A stretch of 64,000 bases of DNA from contig CAVSAU010000006.1 in the NCBI GenBank assembly GCA_963726065.1, positions 272,372 to 336,371 of the forward strand, in the 5' to 3' direction. A program made the translations under genes and the position numbers. The stretch is from Neomesorhizobium sp963726065. GTDB lineage: Bacteria; Pseudomonadota; Alphaproteobacteria; Rhizobiales; Rhizobiaceae. The notes beneath the pieces were generated by a model. The model did no database searches. It was not told the origin of the DNA and worked only from the letters and a program-made list of their open reading frames with translations. Every line of letters starts with the position of its first letter. Positions within the stretch are counted from its first letter, which is position 1. Below, piece after piece: positions 28,471-38,438 of the stretch.

Positions 28471-30238
28471 ATGGCCGGCAATGAATTGAGGTCAGCGTTC
28501 TCGCAGTGCGCGGGCGCGCTACTTTGCGTGGCCATCTTTTCCGGCGTGGTAAACGTCCTCGGGCTGACCGGTTCGCTCTACATGCTGCAGGTTTACGATC
28601 GAGTGCTGCCGTCGCAGAGTGTGCCGACGCTGGTCGGCATCACGATCGTGATGGTCTGGCTGTATACGATCTACGGGCTTCTCGACTTCGTTCGCCTGCG
28701 TCTGCTGGTTCGGATCGGCAATACACTGGACAGCAAGCTGCATGGCAGGGCGTTCGCAGCCTCGTTGCTTTTACCCTTGAGGACGGGGCATGAAGGAGCG
28801 CGCGTGCAGCCGATCCGCGATCTCGACCAGATCAGGAGCTTTATCTCCGGAAGCGGCCCCACGGCTTTCTTTGATCTGCCCTGGCTTCCGTTCTACTTGC
28901 TTATCATTTATGCGTTGCATCCTTCGCTCGGACTGTTGGCGACAGCTGGGGCGGTCATCATCGTGCTTCTGACTTTCGTCGCCGAAATACTGGGGCGGGA
29001 GCCGTCGCGGCGCGCAACACATTCGGTAATCTTTCGCAGCTTCCTACGCCGATGCGGGCCGCCGCAACGCCGAAGTTATCCGGGCGATGGGGCTTGGCCC
29101 GCGCTTTGGCCAGCTTTGGAGCGAACACAGTCTGCGTTTCCTTGCGGACCAGCGCCGCGTCTCCGATGTCGTCGGCGCAACCGGCGCGCTGTCGCGTGCC
29201 TTGAGGATGATGCTGCAATCGCTGATGCTCGGCCTCGGCGCCTATCTTGTAATCTCTGGAGAGGCGTCGTCGGGTGTCATCATCGCCTCGTCGATTATGC
29301 TAGCTAGGGCGCTCGCACCCGTCGACATCGCGATCGCCAACTGGCGCGGCTTCATGTCAGCCCGCCAGAGCTATGCCCAGCTCTCGAAAACGCTAACCAC
29401 CTTCGCCAACATCGCCCCGCCAATGGGGCTGCCGCGACCGCAGCACACACTTTCCGTCGAGGCGCTGACTGTCGCTGCGCCGGGTCACCAGAAACCGCTG
29501 ATCCAAAAAGTCACATTTAAGCTGCAGGCCGGCGCTGGACTGGGTGTCATCGGGCCCAGCGCGTCTGGCAAGTCGACGCTGGTGCGAGCTCTCGTTGGAG
29601 CATGGCCTTCGCTGCACGGGGCAATCAGACTCGATCATGCGACGCTCGAACATTGGGACCCCGAAGCACTCGGTCGCTACATCGGCTATCTGCCGCAAGA
29701 CATTGAACTGTTCGATGGAACTGTCGCTGAGAACATCGCCCGCTTTGACAAGAATGCCCAACCGAAAGACATTCTGGCTGCCGCGCAGGCCGCTGGCGTG
29801 GACGAGATGATTTTCAGATTACCGGACGGTTTCGACACTCGGATCGGCGAGGGTGGTACGGCTCTCTCAGCCGGACAGCGGCAACTGATCGGATTGGCAC
29901 GGGCGCTCTATGGGAATCCGTTTCTGGTGGTGCTCGACGAGCCCAACTCCAATCTCGATGCCGACGGCGACCTGGCGTTGTCGAATGCCATCCAAGCAAC
30001 GCGCGCACGCGGTGGGGTTGTCATTGTTGTGGCCCATCGCCCATCGGCGCTGACCAATCTCGACCAGGTTCTTGTGATGGCCGGCGGCACGATGCAGGAA
30101 TTCGGCCAGAAAGCCGAGGTGCTTGGCAGAGTTGTGCGGCCGGTTGCATCTCAGTCCGTTCCGGCTGAGGCGCATGCAGTCAGGCAGCGGCAAGGTACGG
30201 TCGTTCCGTTTCATGACAAGGTAGGTCCGGTTGCCTAG
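28471..30238 (+). CDS. Type I secretion permease/ATPase (PrtD-type), two frame changes
   Basis: Inner-membrane ABC exporter of a type I secretion system. The N-terminal membrane domain (GVVNVLGLTGSLYMLQVYD, DRVLPSQSVPTLVG, QPIRDLDQIRSFISG) is in one frame up to about 28990; AGRRNAEVIRAMG-type linker residues are only found by switching frame, and the frame from about 29087 carries the rest. The nucleotide-binding domain has Walker A GPSASGKST, signature LSAGQRQ, Walker B VVLDEPNSNLD and H-loop VVAHRPS. Together they make a full-length protein of about 585 residues. It is paired with the HlyD adaptor 212 bp downstream; no TolC gene is in the window. Confidence 0.88.
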
Positions 30239-30449
30239 ATCAAGATGAGGTTAGGTTCGGTCAATTCTGTTTCTCGTACGAGGAGACGATCATCGCGGAG
30301 GGTCGCGAGGGTCGATGGCTTTCGGTCGGCCGATCGGGCCGACAAAGTGGGCGTTCGCCCGCACGGAAACTCGAAGAGTCGGGTGAACCTAATCTCATCG
30401 TCCTTCAACTGGGTCGATCTAGTTAGCCATCTTCGCCGCGAGGCCCTCC

Positions 30450-31796
30450 GTGGCTGACGTCGTCACGCCCTTCAAGCGGTCGGGATCGAGATCTGACCAC
30501 CCTCCCAAAAAAACAGGCGAAGGCATCAGGGCAAACATCCTGTTCGGCCTGGCCGTTTCTGTCCTGCTTGTCGGCGGCGTCGGGGCGTGGGCGGCGACGA
30601 CCTCGCTGGCTGGGGCGGTGATTGCGGCGGGCAACGTCGTCGTCGAGAGCAACTCCAAGAAGGTGCAGCACCAGACCGGCGGCATCGTCGGCGAGATCCT
30701 GGTCCGCGAGGGCGACCGCGTGTCGGCAGGCGACGTGATCGTCCGTCTGGACGAGACCACCACCCGCGCCAATTTGCAGATCATTGCCCAGCAATATGAC
30801 CGCACCGTCGCACGGCAGGCGCGGCTGCAGGCCGAGCGGCTCGGGCTTGCCGAAATCAAGTTCCCGGACGAGCTCGTGCAGCGTGCGGCCGATCCGGATG
30901 TGGAGACCGTGCTTGCCGGCGAGAAGGCGCTGTTCGAAAGCCGCACCAAGGCTTCGACAGGGCTGAAGTCGCAGCTCGAGGCCCGCTCGGGCCAGCTCAA
31001 AAAGCAAATCGAAGGGCTGACTTCCCAGAAGAAGGCGACCGAGGAAGCGGCCGCCCTGGTCGAGCGGGACTTCACCAGCCTGCAGAAGCTTTACCAGAAG
31101 AAGCTGGTCTCGCTGGAGCGGGTCAGCGAGCTGCAGCTCGAACTCTCTCGACTGCAGGGTGAGACCGGCCGTCTTGCCGCGGCGATCGCCGAGACCGAGG
31201 GCAAGATCAGCGAGACGGCGCTGCAGGCCATCCAGGTCGACGAGGACATGCGCAAGGACGTCAACGAGGAGCTGCGCGAGCTCGACGGCAAGGAGGTCGA
31301 GCTGATCGAGCGCAAGGTGGTCGCCAAGGATCAGCTCACACGGACGGAAATCCGCGCGCCGCAATCGGGCTTCGTGCAGGAACTTGCCGTCCACACCGTC
31401 GGCGGCGTCATCTCGCCGGGCGAGACCCTGATGCTGATCGTACCCGAACAGGACCGGCTGGTCATCGACGCGATGGTTGCGCCGGCCAGCATCGACGACG
31501 TCAAGCCGGGACAGCCGGTCTCGATCCGGTTCCCGGCCTTCGACGCCGCCACCACGCCCGAATGCAAGGGAACCGTGCAGCGGGTCTCGGCCGACCTCAT
31601 CAAGGACCCACAGCGGCAGGTTTCCTACTTCGTCGCCAGGACCACGCTCGACGACCGGGAGGCCTGCCTCAAGGACGCCAGTCGCCTGCAACCCGGCATG
31701 CCGGCGGAGGTCCACATCCAGACCGGCGAGCGCAACGTGCTCTCCTATGTCATGAAGCCGCTGTCCGACCAGATGAGCCGCGCATTCAGGCAGTAG
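30450..31796 (+). CDS. HlyD-family type I secretion periplasmic adaptor
   Basis: A 448-residue membrane fusion protein linking the ABC exporter with an outer-membrane TolC-like channel. One membrane segment at about 30-50, biotinyl-lipoyl-like half motifs (GGIVGEILVREGDRVSAGDV near 75-95), a long coiled coil (about 140-290), and the family signature near residues 310-345 (TEIRAPQSGFVQELAVHTVG). The start is GTG at 30450. The frame is fully intact, unlike its ABC partner. The likely cargo is the RTX protein at 38.4-41.8 kb. Confidence 0.91.
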   Translation: MADVVTPFKRSGSRSDHPPKKTGEGIRANILFGLAVSVLLVGGVGAWAATTSLAGAVIAAGNVVVESNSKKVQHQTGGIVGEILVREGDRVSAGDVIVRLDETTTRANLQIIAQQYDRTVARQARLQAERLGLAEIKFPDELVQRAADPDVETVLAGEKALFESRTKASTGLKSQLEARSGQLKKQIEGLTSQKKATEEAAALVERDFTSLQKLYQKKLVSLERVSELQLELSRLQGETGRLAAAIAETEGKISETALQAIQVDEDMRKDVNEELRELDGKEVELIERKVVAKDQLTRTEIRAPQSGFVQELAVHTVGGVISPGETLMLIVPEQDRLVIDAMVAPASIDDVKPGQPVSIRFPAFDAATTPECKGTVQRVSADLIKDPQRQVSYFVARTTLDDREACLKDASRLQPGMPAEVHIQTGERNVLSYVMKPLSDQMSRAFRQ

Positions 31797-32136
31797 CGGA
31801 GCGGTCGCCTATTTTCAGCAGGCTAGCTAAGCGTGTTGGCGGCGCTCACGTCGATGCCGATAAGCGCCCGCAACGCTATCACGGCAATGCTTTCATACCG
31901 CCAAGAGGGAACGCCTGCTTTGCCGCGATGTGCCCAAGCGGGGTAGTTGATTAGGTAAATCATCTGAGCTTCGTCTGCCGCAAGGAAGAGAATACCTCTT
32001 TGGGCGAGGCTCCATACCACAATTTCAGTTCTTTATTTCATTGCCAGAAAAGCGGTTTTGTTTTGGGACTTAATTGTCCGGTTTGCGGGTGACAATTCTT
32101 AGTTATCGATCGTGGAGATACGTCGAAGGGAGCGAA
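31797..32136. other. Intergenic, no gene seen
   Basis: 340 bp between the exporter and the amino-sugar cassette. The AT-rich stretch at about 32025-32075 may hold the cassette promoter. Confidence 0.4.
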
Positions 32137-32691
32137 GTGCCCTCGGCCAAAGTCAGCTCGCGCAGCAGGAGACAGCCGGTGATCGCAGCCAATGTAGTTC
32201 TGGATGAAGGCGTCGTCATTCATCACCCGGACCTCGTCAATCTCTATGGCTGCCGCATCGGCTCCGGCTCTCGCATCGGCACCTTTGTCGAGATCCAGAA
32301 AAACGCTGTCATCGGCAGCAACTGCAAGATCTCCAGCCACACATTCATTTGCGAAGGTGTCGCCATCGAGGACGGCGTTTTTGTCGGCCACGGGGTCATG
32401 TTCACGAACGACCTCTACCCTCGGGCGGTAACGGAAGAAGGCAAGCTGCAGTCCGACAGCGATTGGACCGTCATACCAACGACAGTCAGGTCCCAGGCAT
32501 CGATCGGCAGCAATGCGACAATTCTCGCGGGCATCACGATCGGCGCCGGGGCGCTCATTGGCGCAGGCGCGGTGGTGACGCGAGACGTGCCCGACGGCGC
32601 GATCGTCGCTGGAGTCCCTGCGAAAGTGGTGGGCTGGACCACAGACAACAAGACCAAAATTCGAGCGGAACAACCGTCCGGGAGGGCTTAG
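32137..32691 (+). CDS. WbpD/WlbB-like hexapeptide-repeat N-acetyltransferase
   Basis: A left-handed beta-helix acyltransferase of about 184 residues. Hexapeptide repeats run throughout; GTFVEIQKNAVIGSNCKISS, SHTFICEGVAIEDGVFVGHG and VMFTNDLYPRA are characteristic of WbpD/WlbB, which acetylate the 3-amino group of UDP-2-acetamido-3-amino-glucuronate using acetyl-CoA. I chose GTG 32137, preceded by AAGGGAGCG; the frame is open upstream without homology. Its stop (TAG) is immediately followed by the ATG of the oxidoreductase, indicating translational coupling. Confidence 0.87.
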   Translation: MPSAKVSSRSRRQPVIAANVVLDEGVVIHHPDLVNLYGCRIGSGSRIGTFVEIQKNAVIGSNCKISSHTFICEGVAIEDGVFVGHGVMFTNDLYPRAVTEEGKLQSDSDWTVIPTTVRSQASIGSNATILAGITIGAGALIGAGAVVTRDVPDGAIVAGVPAKVVGWTTDNKTKIRAEQPSGRA

Positions 32692-33727
32692 ATGATCGGG
32701 GTGGCCGTAGTTGGTTACGGGTATTGGGGGCCGAACCTTGTCCGGAATTTTTCCGAGACGCCAGGCGCGCGTCTCGTTTCGGTCTGCGACCTGCAGAAAG
32801 AGCGTCTGGCGCCGGTTCAAAGTCGCTATCCGTCGGTGAAAATCACGACGGACTTCGAAGAGGTGCTGCGGGACCCAGAAGTTCACGCGGTTGCCATCGC
32901 GACGCCGGTGTCTACGCACTTCCGGCTGGCAATGAGCGCATTGATGGCCGGCAAGCATGTCTTCGTCGAAAAGCCGATCGCGTCCTCAGCCGAGGAGGCC
33001 ATGCGGCTTATCGACGAGGCCGCGCGCCGCCGCCTCGTGCTGGCGGTCGACCATACGTTCCTGCACACAGGCGCAGTCCGCAAGATGCGTGAACTTGTGG
33101 GCGGCAGCCTCGGAGAGATCTACTACTACGATTCCGTTCGCGTGAATCTCGGGCTTTTCCAGCATGACATCAGCGTCGTGTGGGATCTCGCAGTACACGA
33201 CATTTCCATCATGGACTTCGTCCTGCCGCAGCGCCCGGTCGCGGTTTCGGCGACCGGCATGAGCCATGTGAAGGGCGAGCCCGAAAACATCGCCTATCTC
33301 AACGTCTTCTTCGAGAGCAATCTGATCGCCCATATCCACGTCAATTGGCTGGCGCCGGTGAAGGTCAGGCGAACACTGATCGGCGGCAGCCGCAAGATGA
33401 TCGTCTATGACGATCTCGAGCCGAGTGAGAAGATCAAGGTCTACGACAAGGGGATCACGATCAACGGCAGTCCCCAATCGCGGCGAGAAGGTATACCAGG
33501 CGCTTGTCGGGTACCGCACGGGCGACATGTGGGCTCCCAAACTGGACACAGCCGAAGCGCTCGGCACCGAACTTCGCGAATTCGTCGGCTGCATCGAGAC
33601 CGGCGGCACACCGACCGCGGATGGACATGCCGGCCTGCGCGTCGTGCGCATCCTCGAAGCGGCCACTCAATCGCTGAGCCAGCGCGGACGCGTAATCGAA
33701 CTGGAGCAGGTGAGGCGCGTTGCATGA
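32692..33727 (+). CDS. Gfo/Idh/MocA-family oxidoreductase (WlbA/WbpB-like), one frame change
   Basis: NAD-dependent sugar-nucleotide oxidoreductase. GYGYWGPNLVRNF near residues 9-21 is the NAD-binding start, EKPIASSAEEAMRLID follows at about 87-102 with the family Lys, and DLAVHDISIMDFVL carries the usual active-site Asp/His. After ITINGSP (to about 33470) the protein continues in another frame as GEKVYQALVGYRTGDMWAP to the stop at 33727. The single indel lies at the CCCC in 33474-33477. WlbA-type enzymes make the 3-keto intermediate used by the next aminotransferase. The stop overlaps the next start as ATGA. Confidence 0.88.
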
Positions 33728-34831
33728 TCCCTTTTCTCGATCTGAAGGCGCAATACGCCTCCATCAAGTCTGAAATCGATGCCGCAGTCCTGAACGTGCT
33801 TGCTTCCGCGCAGTACGTCCTGGGAGAAGAGGTGGCATCGTTCGAGGAAGAGTTCGCCGCCTATTGCGGCACGAAGCATGCCATCGCGGTCAATACCGGC
33901 ACCAGTGCGCTTCACCTGTCGCTGCTGGCGGCAGGCATCGGACCGGGCGACGAGGTCATCACCGTTCCCTTTACCTTCGTCGCCACCGTTTCTGCGATCT
34001 GTTACGTCGGAGCGCGCCCGGTTTTCGTCGACGTCGAGCCCACCACGCTGCACGATGGACCCCGCGAAAGTGGAGGCGGCGATAACGCCGCGCACGAAGG
34101 CGATCGTTCCGGTCCACCTCTACGGTCAGATGGCCGACATGGATTCGATCATGGCGATTGCCGAGCGCCATGGCCTCGCGGTGATCGAGGATGCCTGCCA
34201 GGCGCATGGCGCCGAGTTCGATGGCCGGCCGGCCGGCAGCATCGGCCTCTCGGGCTGCTTCAGCTTCTACCCCGGCAAGAATCTCGGCGCCTGCGGCGAA
34301 GGCGGCATCGTCGTGACCAGCGACGACGACCAGGCAGCCAAGATGCGGATGCTTCGCGACTGGGGTCAGGAGAAGCGCTACCACCACGTTCTGAAGGGCT
34401 TCAACTACCGCATGGACGGCATTCAGGGCGCGGTGCTGCGGGTCAAGCTGCGCCATCTGGAACGCTGGACGGAGGCGCGGCGCAGCCACGCGCGGCGGTA
34501 TTCCGCCTTGCTGGCACGATCCAGGACTGTTGCCACTCCGGTCGAGGTCGCCGGCAGGCGTCATGTCTATCACATCTATGCCGTGCGCACCGCCGACCGC
34601 GATGAACTCCAACGGTCGCTTCAGGCCGAAGGCATCCACACGGGACTGCACTATCCGATCCCGGTCCATCTGCAGGTTGCGCACCGGGACCTCGGCTACC
34701 GCAAGGGCGATTTCCCCGTTTCCGAAGCCGCCGCGAACGAGGTGCTTTCGCTGCCGATGTTTCCTGAGCTGACCGAGCATCAAATCGAGCAGGTCGTCGC
34801 CGCGGTGGAACAAGACGCCTATGTTGAATGA
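33724..34831 (+). CDS. DegT/DnrJ/EryC1/StrS aminotransferase (WbpE/WlbC-like), one frame change
   Basis: PLP-dependent sugar aminotransferase predicted to aminate the 3-keto sugar nucleotide. MIPFLDLKAQYASIKSEI opens the protein, NTGTSALHLSLLAAGIGPGD binds PLP, EDACQAHGAEFDG holds the Asp, and SFYPGKNLGACGEGG holds the Schiff-base lysine. Between PTTL and MDPAKVEAAITP one surplus base near 34055 (CTGCACG in place of the expected CTGACG) changes frame; the downstream frame runs cleanly to 34831. Both junctions of this gene are 4-bp ATGA overlaps with its neighbours. Confidence 0.88.
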
Positions 34832-35555
34832 TCCGAAGCGGAGCTCGCGCATCGTCGCGGCCGTGCACGGTCGCCGTGAGCGTGGAGGCTGATCCGGAGT
34901 TCGAGATCGGGTTCACTGAATGGCTGACTACGACCTACGGCGCGGATCGGCTCGTCGAACTTTATGGCCGCTTTGCCTCCGGCGACGGACCCATGGATGC
35001 GCTGATGCGTCGCGCAATCTGGCGCGGGCTCGCCCGACGCTGCGGAGCCTGGCCTGCAGGTCGGCAGCGGAGCCGTCTTCAGACATGCGGAGACCTTTGA
35101 AATCGGCCGCGGCGTGTTCATCGGCGCACAGAGTTATATCCAGGGGCGCTACGACGGCACCTGCGTCATCGGCGACAATGTCTGGATCGGTCCGCAAGCC
35201 TTTCTCGACGCACGCGACCTCATCATGGAGGATTATGTCGGCTGGGGTCCGGGCGCGAAGATCCTGGGCTCGGTCCATACGCGGCTTCCCTGCGGATGTA
35301 CCGATTGTTCGCACCGACCTCGAGATCAAGCCAGTCAGGATCGGCGCCTGGGCCGACATCGGAACCAACGCGACCATTCTGCCCGGCGTGACCATCGGCA
35401 AGGGTGCGATCGTCGGAGCGGGAGCGGTGGTGACCTCTGATGTCGAACCATTCGCCGTCGTTGCTGGAGTGCCGGCGAAGTTTCTGCATTGGCGAACGGA
35501 TTCCGATGACATTCGAAATGCCACGCAAGGCCAAGGGGACGGCAATGAAGAATAA
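34828..35555 (+). CDS. Hexapeptide-repeat acyltransferase, several frame changes
   Basis: A second left-handed beta-helix transferase, readable only by joining three frames. ATG 34828 starts a helical N-terminal part (EFEIGFTEWLTTTYGADRLV, then DALMRRAIWRGLA) to about 35035. The middle frame gives GLQVGSGAVFRHAETFEIG, VFIGAQSYIQGRYDGTC and DNVWIGPQAFLDARDL to about 35285; the last gives VRIGAWADIGTNATILPGVT, KGAIVGAGAVVTSD and FAVVAGVPAKFLHW. This is a NodL/WbbJ-like trimeric acyltransferase with an extra N-terminal domain. It overlaps both neighbours and belongs to the coupled amino-sugar cassette. Confidence 0.82.
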
Positions 35556-36539
35556 GAGAGTTCTGATTACGGGTGGCGCTGGCCTGATCGGCTCCCACAT
35601 CGCTGACCTTGTCGCGCTGGAAGAACCAGCCGGAGATCATCGTTCTCGACAATTTCGTGCGCGGCCGCCGCGAGAACCTTCGCCAGGCTGCAGCGCTGTT
35701 TCCCCTGACGATTGTGGAAGGCGATATCCGCGACCGGCAGCTGCTGCTCGGAAAGCTGTTCGAAGACGTCGACATCGTCTTCCATCAGGCCGCAATCCGC
35801 ATCACGCAATGCGCCGAGGAGCCGAGACTGGCTTTCGATGTTCTGGCCGGCAGGGACCTTCAACGTCATCGGAAGCGGCGGTACAGGCAGGCGTTTCGCA
35901 AGGTCGTCGCGGCGTCGTCCGCATCGGTGCTCGGGCTCGCCGACAGCTTCCCGACGACCGAAGCTGCATCATCCCTACAACAACCGCACGATCTACGGCG
36001 CGTGCAAAGTCATTCAACGAGGGGCTGCTGCGCTAGCTTCGCCGAAATGTACGGCCTCCGCTATGTCGCGCTGCGCTATTTCAACGTCTACGGACCGCGC
36101 ATGGATACGCACGGCGCCTATACGGAAGTGCTGATCCGCTGGATGGAACGGCTGGCCGCGGGCCAGGCTGCCGGTCATTCACGGCGACGGATCACAGACG
36201 ATGGATTTCGTGCATGTGCACGACATCGCCCGCGCCAACATCCTGGCCGCGAAAGCCGATGTCACGGATGAGGTGTTCAACGTCGCAAGCGGCGCGAAAC
36301 GAGCCTGCTGCAACTTGCCCGCGATGCTGTCGCGCGTCATGGGATCTTCCGACGGCTCCCGGAACACGTGCCGAGGCGCGCAAGGTCAACGGCGTGACCC
36401 GACGGCTGGCCGACACCAGCAAGGCGAGCAGGCTTCTCGGTTTCGAAACCGAGATTTCGCCTCGAAGAAGGGCTCCGCGATCTCGTCGACGTGGTGGGCA
36501 GGAGCGAGCGCGCACCCGTCTGCGAGGCCGCAGCAATGA
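35545..36539 (+). CDS. NAD-dependent epimerase/dehydratase (extended SDR), many frame changes
   Basis: Sugar-nucleotide epimerase or dehydratase. The start RVLITGGAGLIGSHIADLV follows ATG 35545. Other frames continue with EIIVLDNFVRGRRENLRQAA, DIVFHQAAIRITQCAEEP, KVVAASSASVLGLAD, SFNEGLLRSFAEMYGLRYVA, YFNVYGPRMDTHGAY and MDFVHVHDIARANILAA. At least six single-base shifts are needed between 35620 and 36480. The Tyr-x3-Lys catalytic motif is represented by YGACK in one frame. Both ends overlap neighbours (stop TGA inside the next ATGA), as expected for an intact operon, which argues that the shifts may be sequence errors. Confidence 0.85.
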
Positions 36540-37706
36540 ACGTGTCCGTTCCCATGCTTCCGGTCGCCAAGCCGGTTCTCGACGAGCGCGAGGTCGAGGC
36601 GGTCCGCCGTGTCATCCTTTCCGGCTGGGTCACGCAGGGTCCGGAGGTGGCGGCATTCGAGAACGAGTTCGCCAGCCTTGTCGGCGCGCCGCATGCCTGC
36701 GCGGTTTCGAACTGCACGACGGCGCTTCATCTCGCGTTGCGCGCTGTCGGGGTCGGTGCCGGCGATGAAGTCATCACGGTCAGCCATTCCTTCATCGCGA
36801 CGGCGAATGCCATCCGCTATTGCGGCGCCGTGCCGGTGTTCGTCGACATCGAGGCCGACGGCTTCAACATCGATCCGGCACTGATCGAGCCGGCGATCAC
36901 GCCGCGCACCAAGGCGATCCTGTGCGTCCACCAGCTCGGCATGCCGTGCGATCTCGCCGCGATCGTCGAGATCGGCAAGCGCCACGGCATCCCGGTCATC
37001 GAGGATGCGGCCTGCGCGATCGGCAGCGAAATCCTCTGGAACGGCCCTGGGAGAAGATCGGCAAGCCGCATGGCGACATCGCCTGCTTCTCCTTCCATCC
37101 GCGCAAGGTCGTCACCACCGGCGACGGCGGCATGCTGACCACCGCGCAATCCGGAATACGACGCCAAGTTCAGGCTTTGGCGCCAGCATTCGATGAGCGT
37201 CACCGATGCGGTGCGGCACGGTTCGCGCGACGTCATCTTCGAGAGCTATCCCGGAGGTCGGCTACAACTACCGGATGACGGACATGCAGGCGGCGGTCTG
37301 GGCCGCGAGCAACTGATGCGGCTCGGTGGCATTGTCGAAGCGCGTCGGCGGCTGGCTGCGGCACTACAGCGCGACCGTCTGGGGCGCATTCCGGCCTGAG
37401 AACGCCCGCACGAGCCGCAGTGGGCACGCAGCAACTGGCAGAGCTATTGCGTCGGTCTGCCGCGGGGCGCCGACCAGCGCGCGATCATGCAGGCGCTGCT
37501 CGACCGCGGCGTTTCGACCCGCCGCGGCGTCATGAACATGCATCTCGAAGAGGCCTATCAGCGATCCGGATGTCTGTCGCATGGGTTCGGGCCTCCAGCG
37601 CAGCGTCATGGCGCAGCGGCGGACCATTATCCTGCCGCTCTTCGCCCAGATGACGGACGCCGATCTGTCGTTCGTCGTGGACACCTTGCCCTGCGTGCTC
37701 CGCTAG
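36536..37706 (+). CDS. DegT/DnrJ/EryC1/StrS aminotransferase, several frame changes
   Basis: Second PLP-dependent sugar aminotransferase of the cassette. The first roughly 170 residues are intact (PVAKPVLDEREVEAVRRVIL, SNCTTALHLALRAVG, VIEDAACAIGSEI). After NGPG, near 37050, other frames give GKPHGDIACFSFHPRKVVTT with the Schiff-base lysine in HPRK, then MSVTDAVRHGSRDVIFESYP, VGYNYRMTDMQAAV and FAQMTDADLSFVVD to a TAG at 37704-37706. About four indels are needed. Expected full length is near 390 residues. It is the last gene of the coupled cassette; the product is probably a 4-amino sugar nucleotide, but position is inferred. Confidence 0.86.
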
Positions 37707-38438
37707 CCAAGCTAGGCTTAAACTAGACGTCGAGATGCGCCCTTAAGTTTGGCGAGTTAACGGGCTGCGCAAGCAGCGATGATAATGTTACTGCCTCTGC
37801 AGGGTTGGGTCTGGACATAAGTGTCGAGGCCGCTTGTTGATCGACTGTCGACAGTCTACGAGGCGGTCAGGCCGAATGAGTGCAAGTGCGATAAAAGTGT
37901 GGGTGCCTCATTCGCTGAATGGCGTCTGAGAACGCAGTTCGCGTCGGCCAGCGGCGGCCGCGCATCCGGGTCATCCTGGTGTTGACCGAGGCCTCGTCGA
38001 CGAGCGCCAGGTTGTGTGTCTCTTACGACGCATTGGAGCCGGGCACTCGCAGGCGAGCGGCAGTTAGGCGTAGCAGACGTCTGTCCAAGCCGCATTTTTC
38101 ACGCAGATGCGGCCGCACATAACTCGATTGGAACCGCAGCGACTTCGTGTGTCGGCCAGAGGCAAAACGTTACTTGCCGCATGTTAGCTGCTTCGTTTAC
38201 CCAAACGGGCGCTGTCTAAGTTCAAATCTAAATCTTCACGGCGAAATGCCGTAGAAATGAGGCTCAGGCGTCCAAAGCTCTGACTACGCCGCGGTAATCC
38301 GACGGTGTCATTTACATCGCGGGGGCATGTGTTTTCGGCGACGCGAGATTGCGCAAATCTCGGGCTCGTCGAATACGCAAGTCGATAACGGCACGCAGAG
38401 AATGCTCGCGCGTGCGGGTCAAAAGGGACGGATCAATC
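37707..38438. other. Intergenic with IS debris
   Basis: 732 bp between the amino-sugar cassette and the RTX gene. It holds an IS630-type fragment (listed separately) and otherwise no recognisable gene. The start of the RTX gene has an AAAGGGA ribosome site at about 38422-38428. Confidence 0.45.
37858..38020 (-). pseudogene. IS630-family transposase remnant
   Basis: On the minus strand LALVDEASVNTRMTRMRGR matches the second catalytic-Asp region of IS630 transposases (DE-x3-NT-x-M-x-R-x2-GR). After a frame change a THTFI-type block and HSFGLTA follow. Only about 50 codons remain. Confidence 0.48.

Noticed and set aside
30423..31715. Long 430-codon minus-strand frame opposite the HlyD gene
   Set aside because: It is the shadow of a high-GC coding strand; the HlyD frame has clear family motifs and the opposite frame has none.
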